Positions 23,834 through 33,072 of a stretch of 51,914 nt of DNA are shown here, in pieces; within the stretch, counting starts at the first letter, position 1, and the number at the start of each line of letters is the position of its first letter. The notes under the pieces were generated by a model. The model saw nothing but the letters and a program-made list of their open reading frames with translations, had not been told where the DNA came from and searched no databases. A program made the translations under genes and the position numbers. Origin of the DNA: Candidatus Poribacteria bacterium (GTDB lineage Bacteria; Poribacteria; WGA-4E; WGA-3G); contig JAJEJA010000056.1 of assembly GCA_022828145.1 (NCBI GenBank), positions 1 through 51,914 on the forward strand, in the 5' to 3' direction.

Positions 23834-26479
23834 ATGAAATTTGAATTTGACGCTAACCAAGATTATCAACGCGAGGCAATTGATGCCGTTGCTCAATTAT
23901 TCGAAGGGCAAATTCCCGCTCCGACAACCTTACAATTCAGCGGGGAATCTAACTTTACAACTATACCTAACTACCTCGATTTAGATTCCGATCAAATTAG
24001 TGTTCATCTAAAAGAAATTCAAAAAGCAAATGGTATAGAGGTGAATGAGTTTCTCACAAACGGATTTCCGAACTTTTCCGTGGAGATGGAAACGGGAACT
24101 GGCAAAACCTACATCTACTTACGTACTATACTAGAACTCTTTCAAAACTACGGTATGCGAAAATTTATTGTCGTAGTGCCTTCTGTTGCAATTCGCGAGG
24201 GTGTGCTAAAAACGCTTGAAATGACAGAATCGCATTTTAAAGAGTTGTATGACAACATCCCATATCGTTATTATGTTTACGATTCCGAGAAGTTGTCACA
24301 AGTTCGACAATTTTCCCTATCGGATAGTGTTGAAATTATGGTTATAACAATGGCCTCATTCAATCAACCTTCCAAAAACGTGATTTACAAAAGCAATGAT
24401 CGATTGTCCGGTGATATTCCGATCGATTTTATCCGAGCGACCCGCCCCATTCTGATATTAGATGAACCACAGCGAATGGAAAGTGACCTCAGCGTGGAAG
24501 CTCTCTCCAGACTCTCCCCACTGTTTGCATTGAGATATAGTGCGACACATAAGACTCCTCACAATCGAGTCTACTGCTTAACACCCTATGACGCTTATCG
24601 TGAGGGTTTAGTAAAAAGGATAGAAGTTGCAGGTGTTGAAGAGAGCGCAAATACAAACCTTGCCTATGTTCAAGTCCAGAGTATTCAAAGTCAAAAAACA
24701 CGCGTGACTGCAAAACTTGTAGTGCATAAACTGATGAAAACTGGTACGGTACAACAGACAACACTTACATTTAAACAAGGCGATGATTTAAAGGAAAAGA
24801 CGAATCTACCCCAATATGAAGGCTACCGAATTCGAGAAATTGACTTGGGATGGGACGAAGTACATTTTGACAATAACGTGGTTTTAAAGACAGGGGACAT
24901 ACATGGTGCCGACAAAACAGCAATTTTTGAGACTCAAATCCGCTATACGATAGAGGAGCATTTTCGGAAGCAGAAACGACTCAAAGATGCCAATCTTAAG
25001 GTGTTATCTCTTTTCTTTATTGATAAGGTAGACAACTATGCAGGAAAAGGCCCGATTATTCGCAAACTTTTTGACAAATGCTTCAATGAGTTAAAGCAAG
25101 AAGACAGATACTCAGAGTGGGGTGAAAAACAACCTGAGGAAGTCCGAGCTGCTTATTTTGCTCAAAGTCGAAAAAAGACTGGAGAAATTGTTTATGAAGA
25201 CAGCAAAACAGGTGATGCAGAAAGTGATAAGGACGCATATCAACTGATTATGAAGGACAAAGAACGTCTGTTGTCTTTTGATGAAAAGAAATGTTTTATT
25301 TTTTCGCATTCAGCTCTCCGTGAAGGGTGGGATAGTCCGAACGTCTTTCAGATTTGCACGTTAAACCAGACTGTTTCTGAGATGAAAAAACGACAGGAAA
25401 TTGGGCGTGGCGTGCGCCTTGCTGTCAATCAAGAAGGAAAACGGGTGCATGATGAAAAACTAAACGTGCTTACTGTAGTCGCTAATGAGAGTTACACCAA
25501 TTACGTCCGGCAACTTCAATCCGAAGTTCAGGATGAGTTTGGAACCGGCGACAGCATACCTAAACCGAAGGATGCAAGGAAACGAAGTGTTGCAAAACTC
25601 AAAAAAGCGATGACACTCACACCAGAATTTGTTGCACTTTGGAATCGTATAAAACATAAAACGCGATACAAAGTGCAGATTGACACAGAAAAACTGATTA
25701 AAGAAGTTGTGGAAACATTAGATACTACTAACATCCAACTTCCCCAAATTAAAATTAGCAAGGGTAGAGTGAAAGTCAATGAAGAAAACAAGTTTGATTT
25801 TGAACATCTTGCAGACAGTAGTCTTGCATGGCGTTTGTCAGGTCGAGCAAACATCTTGACATTAATTGAGCATCGCTTAGCACATACAACACCGACACTT
25901 AAACTGACACGGCGTACCCTCTTGCAAATTCTCAAGCGCACCAAAAATCAACAAGCTGCTTTAGACAATCCACCTGAATTTGCTAAGGTTGTGGTAGACA
26001 AAATCAGACAGAAAATTGTCCATCAACTGATTGATGGCATAAAGTATGAAAAAATTGGTGAAGCGTACGAGATGCGCCAATTCAACTGTGAGTTGGAAAG
26101 TTGGAAGGACTGCATGGTACCAGCGTCACGTTCCATTTACGATCACGTGATTTGGGATTCGAACGTTGAAAAAGAGTTTGTTGAAGGATTAGAGAGACGG
26201 GATGACATTGTCCTTTACCTTAAACTTCCTGCTTTCTTCACCGTTCCAACCCCGATAGGAAACTACAATCCAGATTGGGCGATAGTCAAAGAGGAACGTG
26301 ATGCACACGGGGAACCTATAGGTAAAGAAAAACTCTATCTGGTAAGAGAAACGAAAAGCACAACGGACTCAGAGGAACTCCGACATCGTGAAGAACGGAA
26401 GATAGACTGTGGTAGGAAGCATTTCTGTGATACGCTTAACGTTGATTATGAGGTTGTTACTTCTGCGGAGGAAGTGTAA
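23834..26479 (+). CDS. res: type III restriction enzyme Res subunit
   Basis: An 881-residue superfamily 2 helicase-nuclease. Walker A is M-E-T-G-T-G-K-T (about 85-92), the Walker B box is L-I-L-D-E-P-Q (D-E-P-Q is typical of type III Res), a later helicase motif is G-R-G-V-R-L, and the C-terminal endonuclease core reads N-P-D-W-A-I-V ... Y-L-V-R-E-T-K-S-T (PD...ExK; about 815-850). All key residues are intact, so the system looks functional. It needs Mod for site recognition and cleaves unmodified foreign DNA. Confidence 0.94.
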   Translation: MKFEFDANQDYQREAIDAVAQLFEGQIPAPTTLQFSGESNFTTIPNYLDLDSDQISVHLKEIQKANGIEVNEFLTNGFPNFSVEMETGTGKTYIYLRTILELFQNYGMRKFIVVVPSVAIREGVLKTLEMTESHFKELYDNIPYRYYVYDSEKLSQVRQFSLSDSVEIMVITMASFNQPSKNVIYKSNDRLSGDIPIDFIRATRPILILDEPQRMESDLSVEALSRLSPLFALRYSATHKTPHNRVYCLTPYDAYREGLVKRIEVAGVEESANTNLAYVQVQSIQSQKTRVTAKLVVHKLMKTGTVQQTTLTFKQGDDLKEKTNLPQYEGYRIREIDLGWDEVHFDNNVVLKTGDIHGADKTAIFETQIRYTIEEHFRKQKRLKDANLKVLSLFFIDKVDNYAGKGPIIRKLFDKCFNELKQEDRYSEWGEKQPEEVRAAYFAQSRKKTGEIVYEDSKTGDAESDKDAYQLIMKDKERLLSFDEKKCFIFSHSALREGWDSPNVFQICTLNQTVSEMKKRQEIGRGVRLAVNQEGKRVHDEKLNVLTVVANESYTNYVRQLQSEVQDEFGTGDSIPKPKDARKRSVAKLKKAMTLTPEFVALWNRIKHKTRYKVQIDTEKLIKEVVETLDTTNIQLPQIKISKGRVKVNEENKFDFEHLADSSLAWRLSGRANILTLIEHRLAHTTPTLKLTRRTLLQILKRTKNQQAALDNPPEFAKVVVDKIRQKIVHQLIDGIKYEKIGEAYEMRQFNCELESWKDCMVPASRSIYDHVIWDSNVEKEFVEGLERRDDIVLYLKLPAFFTVPTPIGNYNPDWAIVKEERDAHGEPIGKEKLYLVRETKSTTDSEELRHREERKIDCGRKHFCDTLNVDYEVVTSAEEV

Positions 26480-26521
26480 CAGTGTTTTCTGGCAGACGTA
26501 CTTTTCCAGAAACGCTTAGAC

Positions 26522-28029
26522 TTACAAGGCATCAAAAAAGTTCAAATATTGCGGAGGACTTTTACCAAAAGATTCAAGAAATCCGTGCCCTTGATTAGTA
26601 CGCCAGGATATACTTTGATACAGTTCACCCCAAGCTTCCCATGAATTTCTCATCTGATCTTTTGTAACACCTAAACTTGTCCATATTTCCGGTAGTGCCA
26701 AATCATGAAGTAAAAGTGAAGTTGCACGTTGTTTTATTTCGTATTTCTCGGTCAGAAAATCAAAAGGAACGTGAACATGAAGCATATTAGACGGATTTGA
26801 CATTATCTCTCTTCCAGCAGCTAATTCTGCTGCTAATTCATGCATGCTCAATGCCATATAATATGCAACAAGTGAAGTCCGATACTCTGTGTCATCTGCA
26901 AATATAAGTGATAACCACTCCCATCTTTCATAAGCATTAACCAAATATTTCCATCTCTCTATACGTTGATAACCAAGTGATGCGCAACGTCCCATAAGTT
27001 GTTTGTTTTTCCATAAACTCCTTATATACGACGCATTCATTGCTAACGGGAATTTTGCTTTTGCTAAATCAAAAGCAAGATTTAATTGTTTAGTATGGAC
27101 GCTAAGACTCCCATGCAAATTATGGTACACGTATCCAAGGGCATACGGAATATCAATCCAAGGCCCGTAGCCAGCACCGTTCCACTCCTCCATGCTCTGT
27201 ATATTTAGCAAATCGACAAGCAAAGATTTTTGATCGTTGAATTTATCATTACGTGAGTAGACTCCGACAAGAGCAACAGAAATTAAGGGAGCGACAAAAT
27301 TTATTGCTTTATCCAGGGCTTTATGAAGCTGCTCAATAGTTTCTGGCTGTTGCTTATCCAATTCGTCTTGTCGCCATTTTACCAATGATTTGAAGGCATT
27401 TGAGCGAATTCGTCCAATAAGTCGAGACCAACCCAAAATGTCATCTGCTCTTGCATGCTTAAATGCAGACTCATAAGCATCGGCAACCGATTCAATCTTG
27501 TCAGGAATTTCGAGAAACTTATTACCTGAGGTATCAGATTCAGAGTCCTGTGTAGTTAGTGGATTCTTTCCCAACGGGGGCTTTCGATTGATTGGTACAC
27601 CATGAATGTCATGAAGTAATTCATTGAACTTTTCATCAAATCTGTCGTCATCAGTGAATTCAATATATTGCCTCTTTCCCAAAAAATCGGCATTTTCCTC
27701 TCATTTGACGATTGGCGAATTATTGGAATAAATTTATCAGTTTTCACATCTGCAGCAATCTGATCGGTGATGATAAGTCCTTCATATCCCACGCCTCCCT
27801 CACGATTATCTGCCTTTTTTACATATGTGTCTGTGCATATCATAAGAACTCTATCAGCAGTACTAAGTTTCTCCATGAAAAATGTCTGATCTGTGCCCAA
27901 GCGTACATCCCACTGATCTAACATCACATCTACCCCGTTTTCGCGAAGTTTACAGCTGAGTTTTAGCACCCACTCTTTATGTTCATCAGAATCATGAGAA
28001 TATGAGGTAAATACTTTCGGTGGTTCCAT
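26522..28029 (-). pseudogene. SEFIR-domain protein interrupted by a -1 frameshift
   Basis: From ATG 28029 the frame gives a SEFIR domain (P-K-V-F-T-S-Y-S-H-D-S-D-E-H-K-E-W-V then V-M-L-D-Q-W-D and D-R-V-L-M-I-C-T-D-T-Y-V-K-K-A) to K-M-P-I-F. At a run of six T on the coding strand (27681-27686) it shifts: a -1 step continues as L-G-K-R-Q-Y-I-E-F-T-D-D-D-R-F, the expected end of the domain, and then a helical effector region of about 370 residues to 26522. Without a shift the first frame stops at 27556. SEFIR proteins are relatives of TIR domains and act in phage defence. It is next to the type III system, pointing the opposite way. Mutation, assembly error and programmed slippage are all possible. 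Confidence 0.8.
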
Positions 28030-28047
28030 TGTGTCCTACGATTTGTG

Positions 28048-28076
28048 TTGTTTTCTTTCGTTTTTTGCGGTATAAT
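28048..28076 (+). promoter_or_regulatory. sigma70-type promoter of the DUF3179 gene
   Basis: TTGTTT (28048-28053), 17 bases, then TATAAT (28071-28076), about 60 bases before the DUF3179 start and 19 bases outside the divergent SEFIR gene. A ribosome site CAAGGAAAAACATC precedes the ATG. An intact promoter and ribosome site suggest the TGA-containing gene is expressed. Confidence 0.55.
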
Positions 28077-28137
28077 TCCAATCAAATAGATAAGCATATT
28101 ATAACATATTTAGGCAAGAAAAACAAGGAAAAACATC

Positions 28138-29274
28138 ATGAAACACTACACACTTATCCTTACATTATTACTAATAACAACCCTCTTTGCCACTGCAGCT
28201 GACTTAACAAAAGACCCAATCCGAACCCTACTGCCTTTTGATGCTATCCCAGCCATCACCAAACCCCAATTTGTATCTGCCATTGCAGCAAAGTTAGATG
28301 ATGATGCTCCTGTCATTGGCGTTACTTTCAATGGTGAAAGTCATGCTTATTCACTCTATCTGCTGAACGGGCACGAGATAGTGAATGATGTTGTCGGCGG
28401 CAAAAAAATCGCTACCACATGGTGACCACTCTGCAACACGGCTATCGTGTATAGTCGGGAACTTGAAGGTGAGACCTATACCTTCGGTGTCAGCGGAAAA
28501 CTGTGGCGCGATGCGTTGTTAATGTATGACCATCAAACCCGCTCCCTCTGGTCCCATATCACTGGAGAAGCGATTCAGGGACAACTCAAAGGAAAGAAAC
28601 TGAAACCACTCGTCTCTATGCCACAGATTACATGGAAAGCATGGAAAGAGAACTATTCCGATACACAAGTACTTTCTGTTCCGTTCAGGGGTGCCATGCG
28701 TGAAAGCATAAGTCGCGACTCTTACGAAGGGTATCATAAAAGCCAAGATACGGGTGTGAGTGGAACAAAATACACTGACAAAAGACTACCGAATAAACAA
28801 CTTGTCATCGGAGTTCAAGTACAGCGAAAATATGGTGACGATGGATTAGTTGGTCATGACGGTGCTGATGGACAAGCAGGGGCTGATGGGCAAGCAGGGG
28901 CTGATGGAAAACCTGGTGATCCCGGTGCAGTTGACCAATATAGCACACAGTATCGCGCCTATCCGCTTACACAATTTACTAAAACCGCTATGATCAACGA
29001 TACAGTAAACGGTGTGCCTTTGTTAATCTTTCACGACAGAGAGTCGTTTGCAACCGCTGTCTTTAAACGTATAGTAGACAATAAGGTGATTATTTTTACT
29101 GCCATAGACGGTCACTTCGCTCAAGATAATTCCGGTACAGAATGGAATCTCATTACAGGTAAAGCGACAAAAGGAAAACACAAAGGGGAACGTTTACAAC
29201 GACTATCCTCTGTCAATATTTACTGGTTCGCCTGGGCACGTTTCTATCCTGAAACAACTATTTACCGGAAGTAA
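28138..29274 (+). CDS. DUF3179 protein with in-frame TGA at the CxxC motif
   Basis: A 379-codon frame, open except for one TGA at codon 96 (28423-28425). It opens with a signal peptide (M-K-H-Y-T-L-I-L-T-L-L-L ... T-A-A-D). DUF3179 proteins have V-x-Y-C-P-L-C-N-T-A after V-N-D-x-V-G-G; here the sequence is V-N-D-V-V-G-G-K-K-I-A-T-T-W-stop-P-L-C-N-T-A-I-V, so the TGA stands exactly at the first Cys. The frame continues faultlessly through F-G-V-S-G-K-L-W-R-D-A-L-L-M-Y-D and a second half-domain. Codons 233-265 encode eleven collagen-like G-x-y triplets between the halves. Either the TGA is selenocysteine (U-P-L-C redox motif) or the gene is a recent pseudogene. The cellular role of DUF3179 is unknown; export is likely. 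Confidence 0.75.
28431..28454 (+). promoter_or_regulatory. hairpin just after the TGA (candidate bacterial SECIS)
   Basis: ACACG (28436-28440), loop GCTAT (28441-28445), CGTGT (28446-28450), with possible outer CTG/TAG pairs. The loop begins with G and starts 15 bases after the TGA. Bacterial SECIS hairpins have a G in the first two loop positions and lie about 16-37 bases after UGA, so this is a borderline fit with a short stem. Confidence 0.3.
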
Positions 29275-29278
29275 TCCA

Positions 29279-30040
29279 TCAATCGTTCAATTCTACGACT
29301 TCACCTGTCATATCACGATGTATTGTCGGACGGATGACCAATTCGGGTATGTTACTTCGTGGGGGTAGTGTGGCAACAAGGAGAATCGCTGCTGACGTTT
29401 CTGCAACGTCTACCATCATGGCGCGTGCATCAGCATCTGGTGGAATAGGACGTTTATCTACAATGGGTGTTGCAACTTCTCCAGGAATTATAACGCTTGC
29501 TCTGATACCTGTATTCCGTAAATCATTGTTGAGAAACTCCGTGAAATTGATGACGCCTGCCTTCGCTGCACCATAAGCAAATCCACTAAAAGGACCGGGG
29601 GTAACCGCAGCAAGCGATGAGATGTTGATAATCGTTCCGGATTTCGCTTTCAGCATTGTCGGTACAACCGCTTGTGTGCAGAAAAATGTTCCGATTAGAT
29701 TTGAGTCAACAACTGAACGTGTTTCTTCTGGTGTTGTATTGCGTAACCTGCGATTGTGGGAACTGTGTCCAGCATTGTTCACCAGTACATCTATGCGACC
29801 AAATTTCTGATATACATCGTCAACCATCTTTTGAACAGCATTGAAATCCGATACATCAAGCGTATAACTTTCTGCTGTTCCACCCATAGTTCTGATCTCT
29901 GCTATAGCAGACTCTAATTTCGATTCTGTTCTACCCACAATCACAACGGTTGCCCCTTCTTGTGACATTTTGACTGCAGCATCTCGACCGATTCCACTTC
30001 CACCCCCTGTTATTATACACACCTGATCCGTTAATTTCAT
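29279..30040 (-). CDS. short-chain dehydrogenase/reductase (SDR)
   Basis: A 253-residue classical SDR: cofactor motif T-G-G-G-S-G-I-G-R at the N-terminus, N-N-A-G, the catalytic serine in N-I-S-S-L-A, and Y-G-A-A-K as the Y-x-x-x-K pair. An NAD(P)-dependent oxidoreductase with unknown substrate. Its start overlaps the last codon of the upstream PhyH gene by four bases, so the two form an operon and probably act on one pathway. Confidence 0.92.
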   Translation of the reverse strand: MKLTDQVCIITGGGSGIGRDAAVKMSQEGATVVIVGRTESKLESAIAEIRTMGGTAESYTLDVSDFNAVQKMVDDVYQKFGRIDVLVNNAGHSSHNRRLRNTTPEETRSVVDSNLIGTFFCTQAVVPTMLKAKSGTIINISSLAAVTPGPFSGFAYGAAKAGVINFTEFLNNDLRNTGIRASVIIPGEVATPIVDKRPIPPDADARAMMVDVAETSAAILLVATLPPRSNIPELVIRPTIHRDMTGEVVELND

Positions 30041-30873
30041 TCCTCACCTCCATTTGGTAAAATACGTCGAACTGCTGCTTTCACCTCTTTTGAAAACGAT
30101 TCCAGTTCATACTGTTCTTCCGAAATCTTATCACGATGTTCATCAAAAGGATACCCTCCTTTGCCTGCTTCGTTGAAATAGACGCTCAGCTGATACCGTT
30201 GAAAAATGTTCATGCGAGGATAATCTTCTGTCCACGGGCTTGCATCATGGAGCAAATTCGTTGAGAAAACCGCAACATCACCTGCTTGCATCGGTAGCGT
30301 AATTGAGGTCGGCGGATCGTGTCGGACAGGCAGATGTTCCGGTGTCTGAAATAGGGATTTATGACTGCCAGGGACAAGACAAAATCCTGTTCCAGGTGGC
30401 ACATCCACCAAGGCAACCCATGTCGCGATATGGTTACAATAAATATGTCCCGCGGCAGCTTGATAATCGTTATGCGGATTGCGGAATCCCGGTGGAAACT
30501 TAAACCCGCTATCATCACGGTGAAAGTGTTGCGGATAGTCGTGCTTCGTCATCATCGTAAAATTGTTGTGAAAGAGACGCGGGGCGTTCATCATTAACCC
30601 TCCTAAAACCCGCATAATGTCTGGGTTCATCGCGAGGTCTTGAAACAAGCGATGTCCATATTGAATATGTCCTATATGTGTTTTGCACGGTTCTTGTCTG
30701 CCACGGTGCAACGGCGGTGGGATGTCAGATTCATCAATTGTGAGCCAATGCTGGAGCACCTTCAACATCTCCTCAATCTCGTCTTTAGGAATTACATTCC
30801 GCAAGACGAGAAATCCGTGTAAGTCGAAATACCACTTTTCTTCTTCGGTTAAAGTGGATTGAATATCATACAT
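30037..30873 (-). CDS. phytanoyl-CoA dioxygenase (PhyH) family protein
   Basis: A 278-residue Fe(II)/2-oxoglutarate oxygenase. The N-terminus (E-K-W-Y-F-D-L-H-G-F-L-V-L-R-N-V-I) is typical; the metal pair H-R-D is in F-H-R-D-D-S-G-F, the distal histidine in L-L-H-D-A-S-P-W, and G-T-G-F-C-L-V-P-G-S-H-K-S marks the core strand. It keeps the canonical H-x-D, unlike the other PhyH gene here. Coupled to the SDR downstream. The substrate is not deducible. Confidence 0.92.
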   Translation of the reverse strand: MYDIQSTLTEEEKWYFDLHGFLVLRNVIPKDEIEEMLKVLQHWLTIDESDIPPPLHRGRQEPCKTHIGHIQYGHRLFQDLAMNPDIMRVLGGLMMNAPRLFHNNFTMMTKHDYPQHFHRDDSGFKFPPGFRNPHNDYQAAAGHIYCNHIATWVALVDVPPGTGFCLVPGSHKSLFQTPEHLPVRHDPPTSITLPMQAGDVAVFSTNLLHDASPWTEDYPRMNIFQRYQLSVYFNEAGKGGYPFDEHRDKISEEQYELESFSKEVKAAVRRILPNGGEE

Positions 30874-31087
30874 TAAATATCTCCACAGGTACTGGTTGTG
30901 TTGAATTATAGATTATCAGAATTGACCAATATTTTCAAGTAGTGATATTCAGTGGGTGTGTAAAGTTTTTGTAAATTCTCTGTCATTCCTAACCCCGGCA
31001 TTTGTACCCTTAAATGTTCTTTACACGTTAAACTTATAGGTAAAAACACCTTCAGATTGGAATAAGTCAATTTAATGGAGTTAAATG

Positions 31088-33043
31088 ATGCAAATGAAAA
31101 CTCTCGTACTGATGAGTATTGTAACGATGATGTTAGGAAATGTAATGATAGCGGATGGTTCTTCCGGTATAGACCATCGTGATATTTTTGTAGGGGCAAG
31201 TGCCCGCGCTGTTGGCATGGGAAGTGCATTCACAGCCGGTCCATCAACAAATAACGGGTTTTTATGGAATCCATCTTCACTCGGATATTTGAATGGTATA
31301 GAGCTGAATCTGGGTAGTGTTCCTTTTTCAGATGCCACTTCAGGACCGGATCAAGCGTTTTCGTTAGCAGTAAGTCCTTACACACTCGGTATAACCGATA
31401 AAAATGTGGGTAACCTGTCTGTCGCAGCTTGGTTTAATGGATTGAATGGTAATAGCAATGTTTCTACGCAGATTGCACTTTTAGGGTATGGATTAGCATT
31501 AGGTGATTATGTATCGGCAGGTGCAAATGTGCGCTACTATCAGCGACATATAGCAGACGAAACGCGATTCCTTTGGAGCACAGATGTTGGGATGCAGTTC
31601 ACTTATCCTTTTGAAAAGTTCGGAGAATCTATTACGTTGGGGATGAATCTGGCTGAGTTAAGCAATGGTATCCGATATAGTGATGGCAAACTGATTGAAC
31701 CTTTAGAGGAAAGTTTGCCATTAGTAACGCGTTTTGGCATGACGTATCGTCCGGACAAGGCAACTTTGCTATCTACCGATTTCGCTATTCGGGGACAAAA
31801 TGATAGAAATTGGGGTGAACGTGTTCGGTTGCACCTTGGAGCAGAAAGATGGGTGTTCAATAACCATTTTGCAGTGCGGGTTGGATATACCACATTAACC
31901 TCGTCTGATGAATTCGGAAATGGACAATGGACACAAGGCATAAGTTTCCGTAATTCTTCCGGTCAGTTGGATTACGCACATGTAAGTGGCGGAGAATTAG
32001 AACAGAATTTGCATTGGATTTCTGCCACGTTACGGTGGGGTAGTAGTAAAAAGAGTCCTACACCAACAGAAAATCTGCAAAATCCAGTCGAAGTTATAGA
32101 ACCAGAACCGAAGGATACTTATAAAACGACTACAACTCAAAAGATTGTGATGCCGAAAACACTTGATGTTAACACAGAGAACGGATCAAACACAGGAGAA
32201 TTGCAGCTAACTGAACAAGCAATTTCTCCAAATAGTGACGGATTCGCTGATTCTACTACGTTCAGTTTTAGAGTTAAAGCAGACGACAAATGGGAATTGA
32301 CACTGAGTGATGCATATACCGAACAGGTATGGAAGCAAACCGGCACCGGTACACCACAACAAGGTGTTACATGGAACGGCATGGGAAGCGATGGTAAATT
32401 GGTTTCCGATGGAGATTATGTAGCACAACTTCACATTGCTGATGCAGAAGGAACATTGCATATCACGAGTAGTAGTAAGGTTACTGTAGACGTAATCCCG
32501 GTAACAGTGGAAATATCTAAGAAAGCACCGGGAACTGTCGGCGTGCAGACGTGGGATATTAACCCGATTGCCAATTGGAAACTTGAGGTATTTGATGCAA
32601 ATAACGTTCTAATTGAAGAGAGTGAAGGTAAAGGCAAACCGCCAGAAACGGTAGTTTTAAGCAAAGTGTCACAGTTACCTGAAAGAACATACAAATTCGC
32701 ACTGAGTGTTCAAGACATAGCCGGAAATAAGAACACCAAGCAAACAGAGCTCAAATTCGGCAAAGCAACCACTATAAGTGGAAATCAGAATGTAGCACAG
32801 ACACCTAAGTTAACATTGATGGTAGGGTCTTTCTCAGAACGTAGAAATGCCGATCTGTTGGCTGATAACCTACAAAATCTACATCCAGATGAGAAGGTGA
32901 AAATCTACACTGTAACATTGAATGGAAATACCATGCATCGAGTGACGATCGGAGAATTCACAGCACGTGAGGACGCAACAACCCTCAAACAACAGATTCA
33001 CGAATCGCAAGGTGTTGAACCCATATTGATTACACCGAAATAG
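31088..33043 (+). CDS. PorV/PorQ-like barrel protein with FlgD-Ig and SPOR domains
   Basis: A 651-residue exported protein. After a signal peptide the first 320 residues look like a PorV/PorQ-type outer-membrane barrel (G-A-S-A-R-A-V-G-M-G-S-A-F-T-A ... L-W-N-P-S-S-L-G). Then comes a linker, an FlgD-type Ig-like domain (I-S-P-N-S-D-G-F-A-D-S-T-T-F-S-F ... G-V-T-W-N-G-M-G-S-D-G-K-L-V-S-D-G), a second beta domain, and a C-terminal SPOR-like domain (L-M-V-G-S-F-S-E-R-R-N-A-D ... H-R-V-T-I-G-E-F). SPOR domains bind denuded peptidoglycan, so the protein could tie the outer membrane to the wall. ATG codons at 31085, 31088 and 31094 are possible; GGAG at 31077-31080 fits 31088 best. Confidence 0.8.
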   Translation: MQMKTLVLMSIVTMMLGNVMIADGSSGIDHRDIFVGASARAVGMGSAFTAGPSTNNGFLWNPSSLGYLNGIELNLGSVPFSDATSGPDQAFSLAVSPYTLGITDKNVGNLSVAAWFNGLNGNSNVSTQIALLGYGLALGDYVSAGANVRYYQRHIADETRFLWSTDVGMQFTYPFEKFGESITLGMNLAELSNGIRYSDGKLIEPLEESLPLVTRFGMTYRPDKATLLSTDFAIRGQNDRNWGERVRLHLGAERWVFNNHFAVRVGYTTLTSSDEFGNGQWTQGISFRNSSGQLDYAHVSGGELEQNLHWISATLRWGSSKKSPTPTENLQNPVEVIEPEPKDTYKTTTTQKIVMPKTLDVNTENGSNTGELQLTEQAISPNSDGFADSTTFSFRVKADDKWELTLSDAYTEQVWKQTGTGTPQQGVTWNGMGSDGKLVSDGDYVAQLHIADAEGTLHITSSSKVTVDVIPVTVEISKKAPGTVGVQTWDINPIANWKLEVFDANNVLIEESEGKGKPPETVVLSKVSQLPERTYKFALSVQDIAGNKNTKQTELKFGKATTISGNQNVAQTPKLTLMVGSFSERRNADLLADNLQNLHPDEKVKIYTVTLNGNTMHRVTIGEFTAREDATTLKQQIHESQGVEPILITPK

Positions 33044-33072
33044 GTACTCACCTCAGGATCAAATAGGTTGTA

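Noticed and set aside
28423..28425. TGA as a sense codon by a changed genetic code
   Set aside because: Several intact genes in the window, such as the methyltransferase at 6105 and rimP, end in TGA, so it is a normal stop here.
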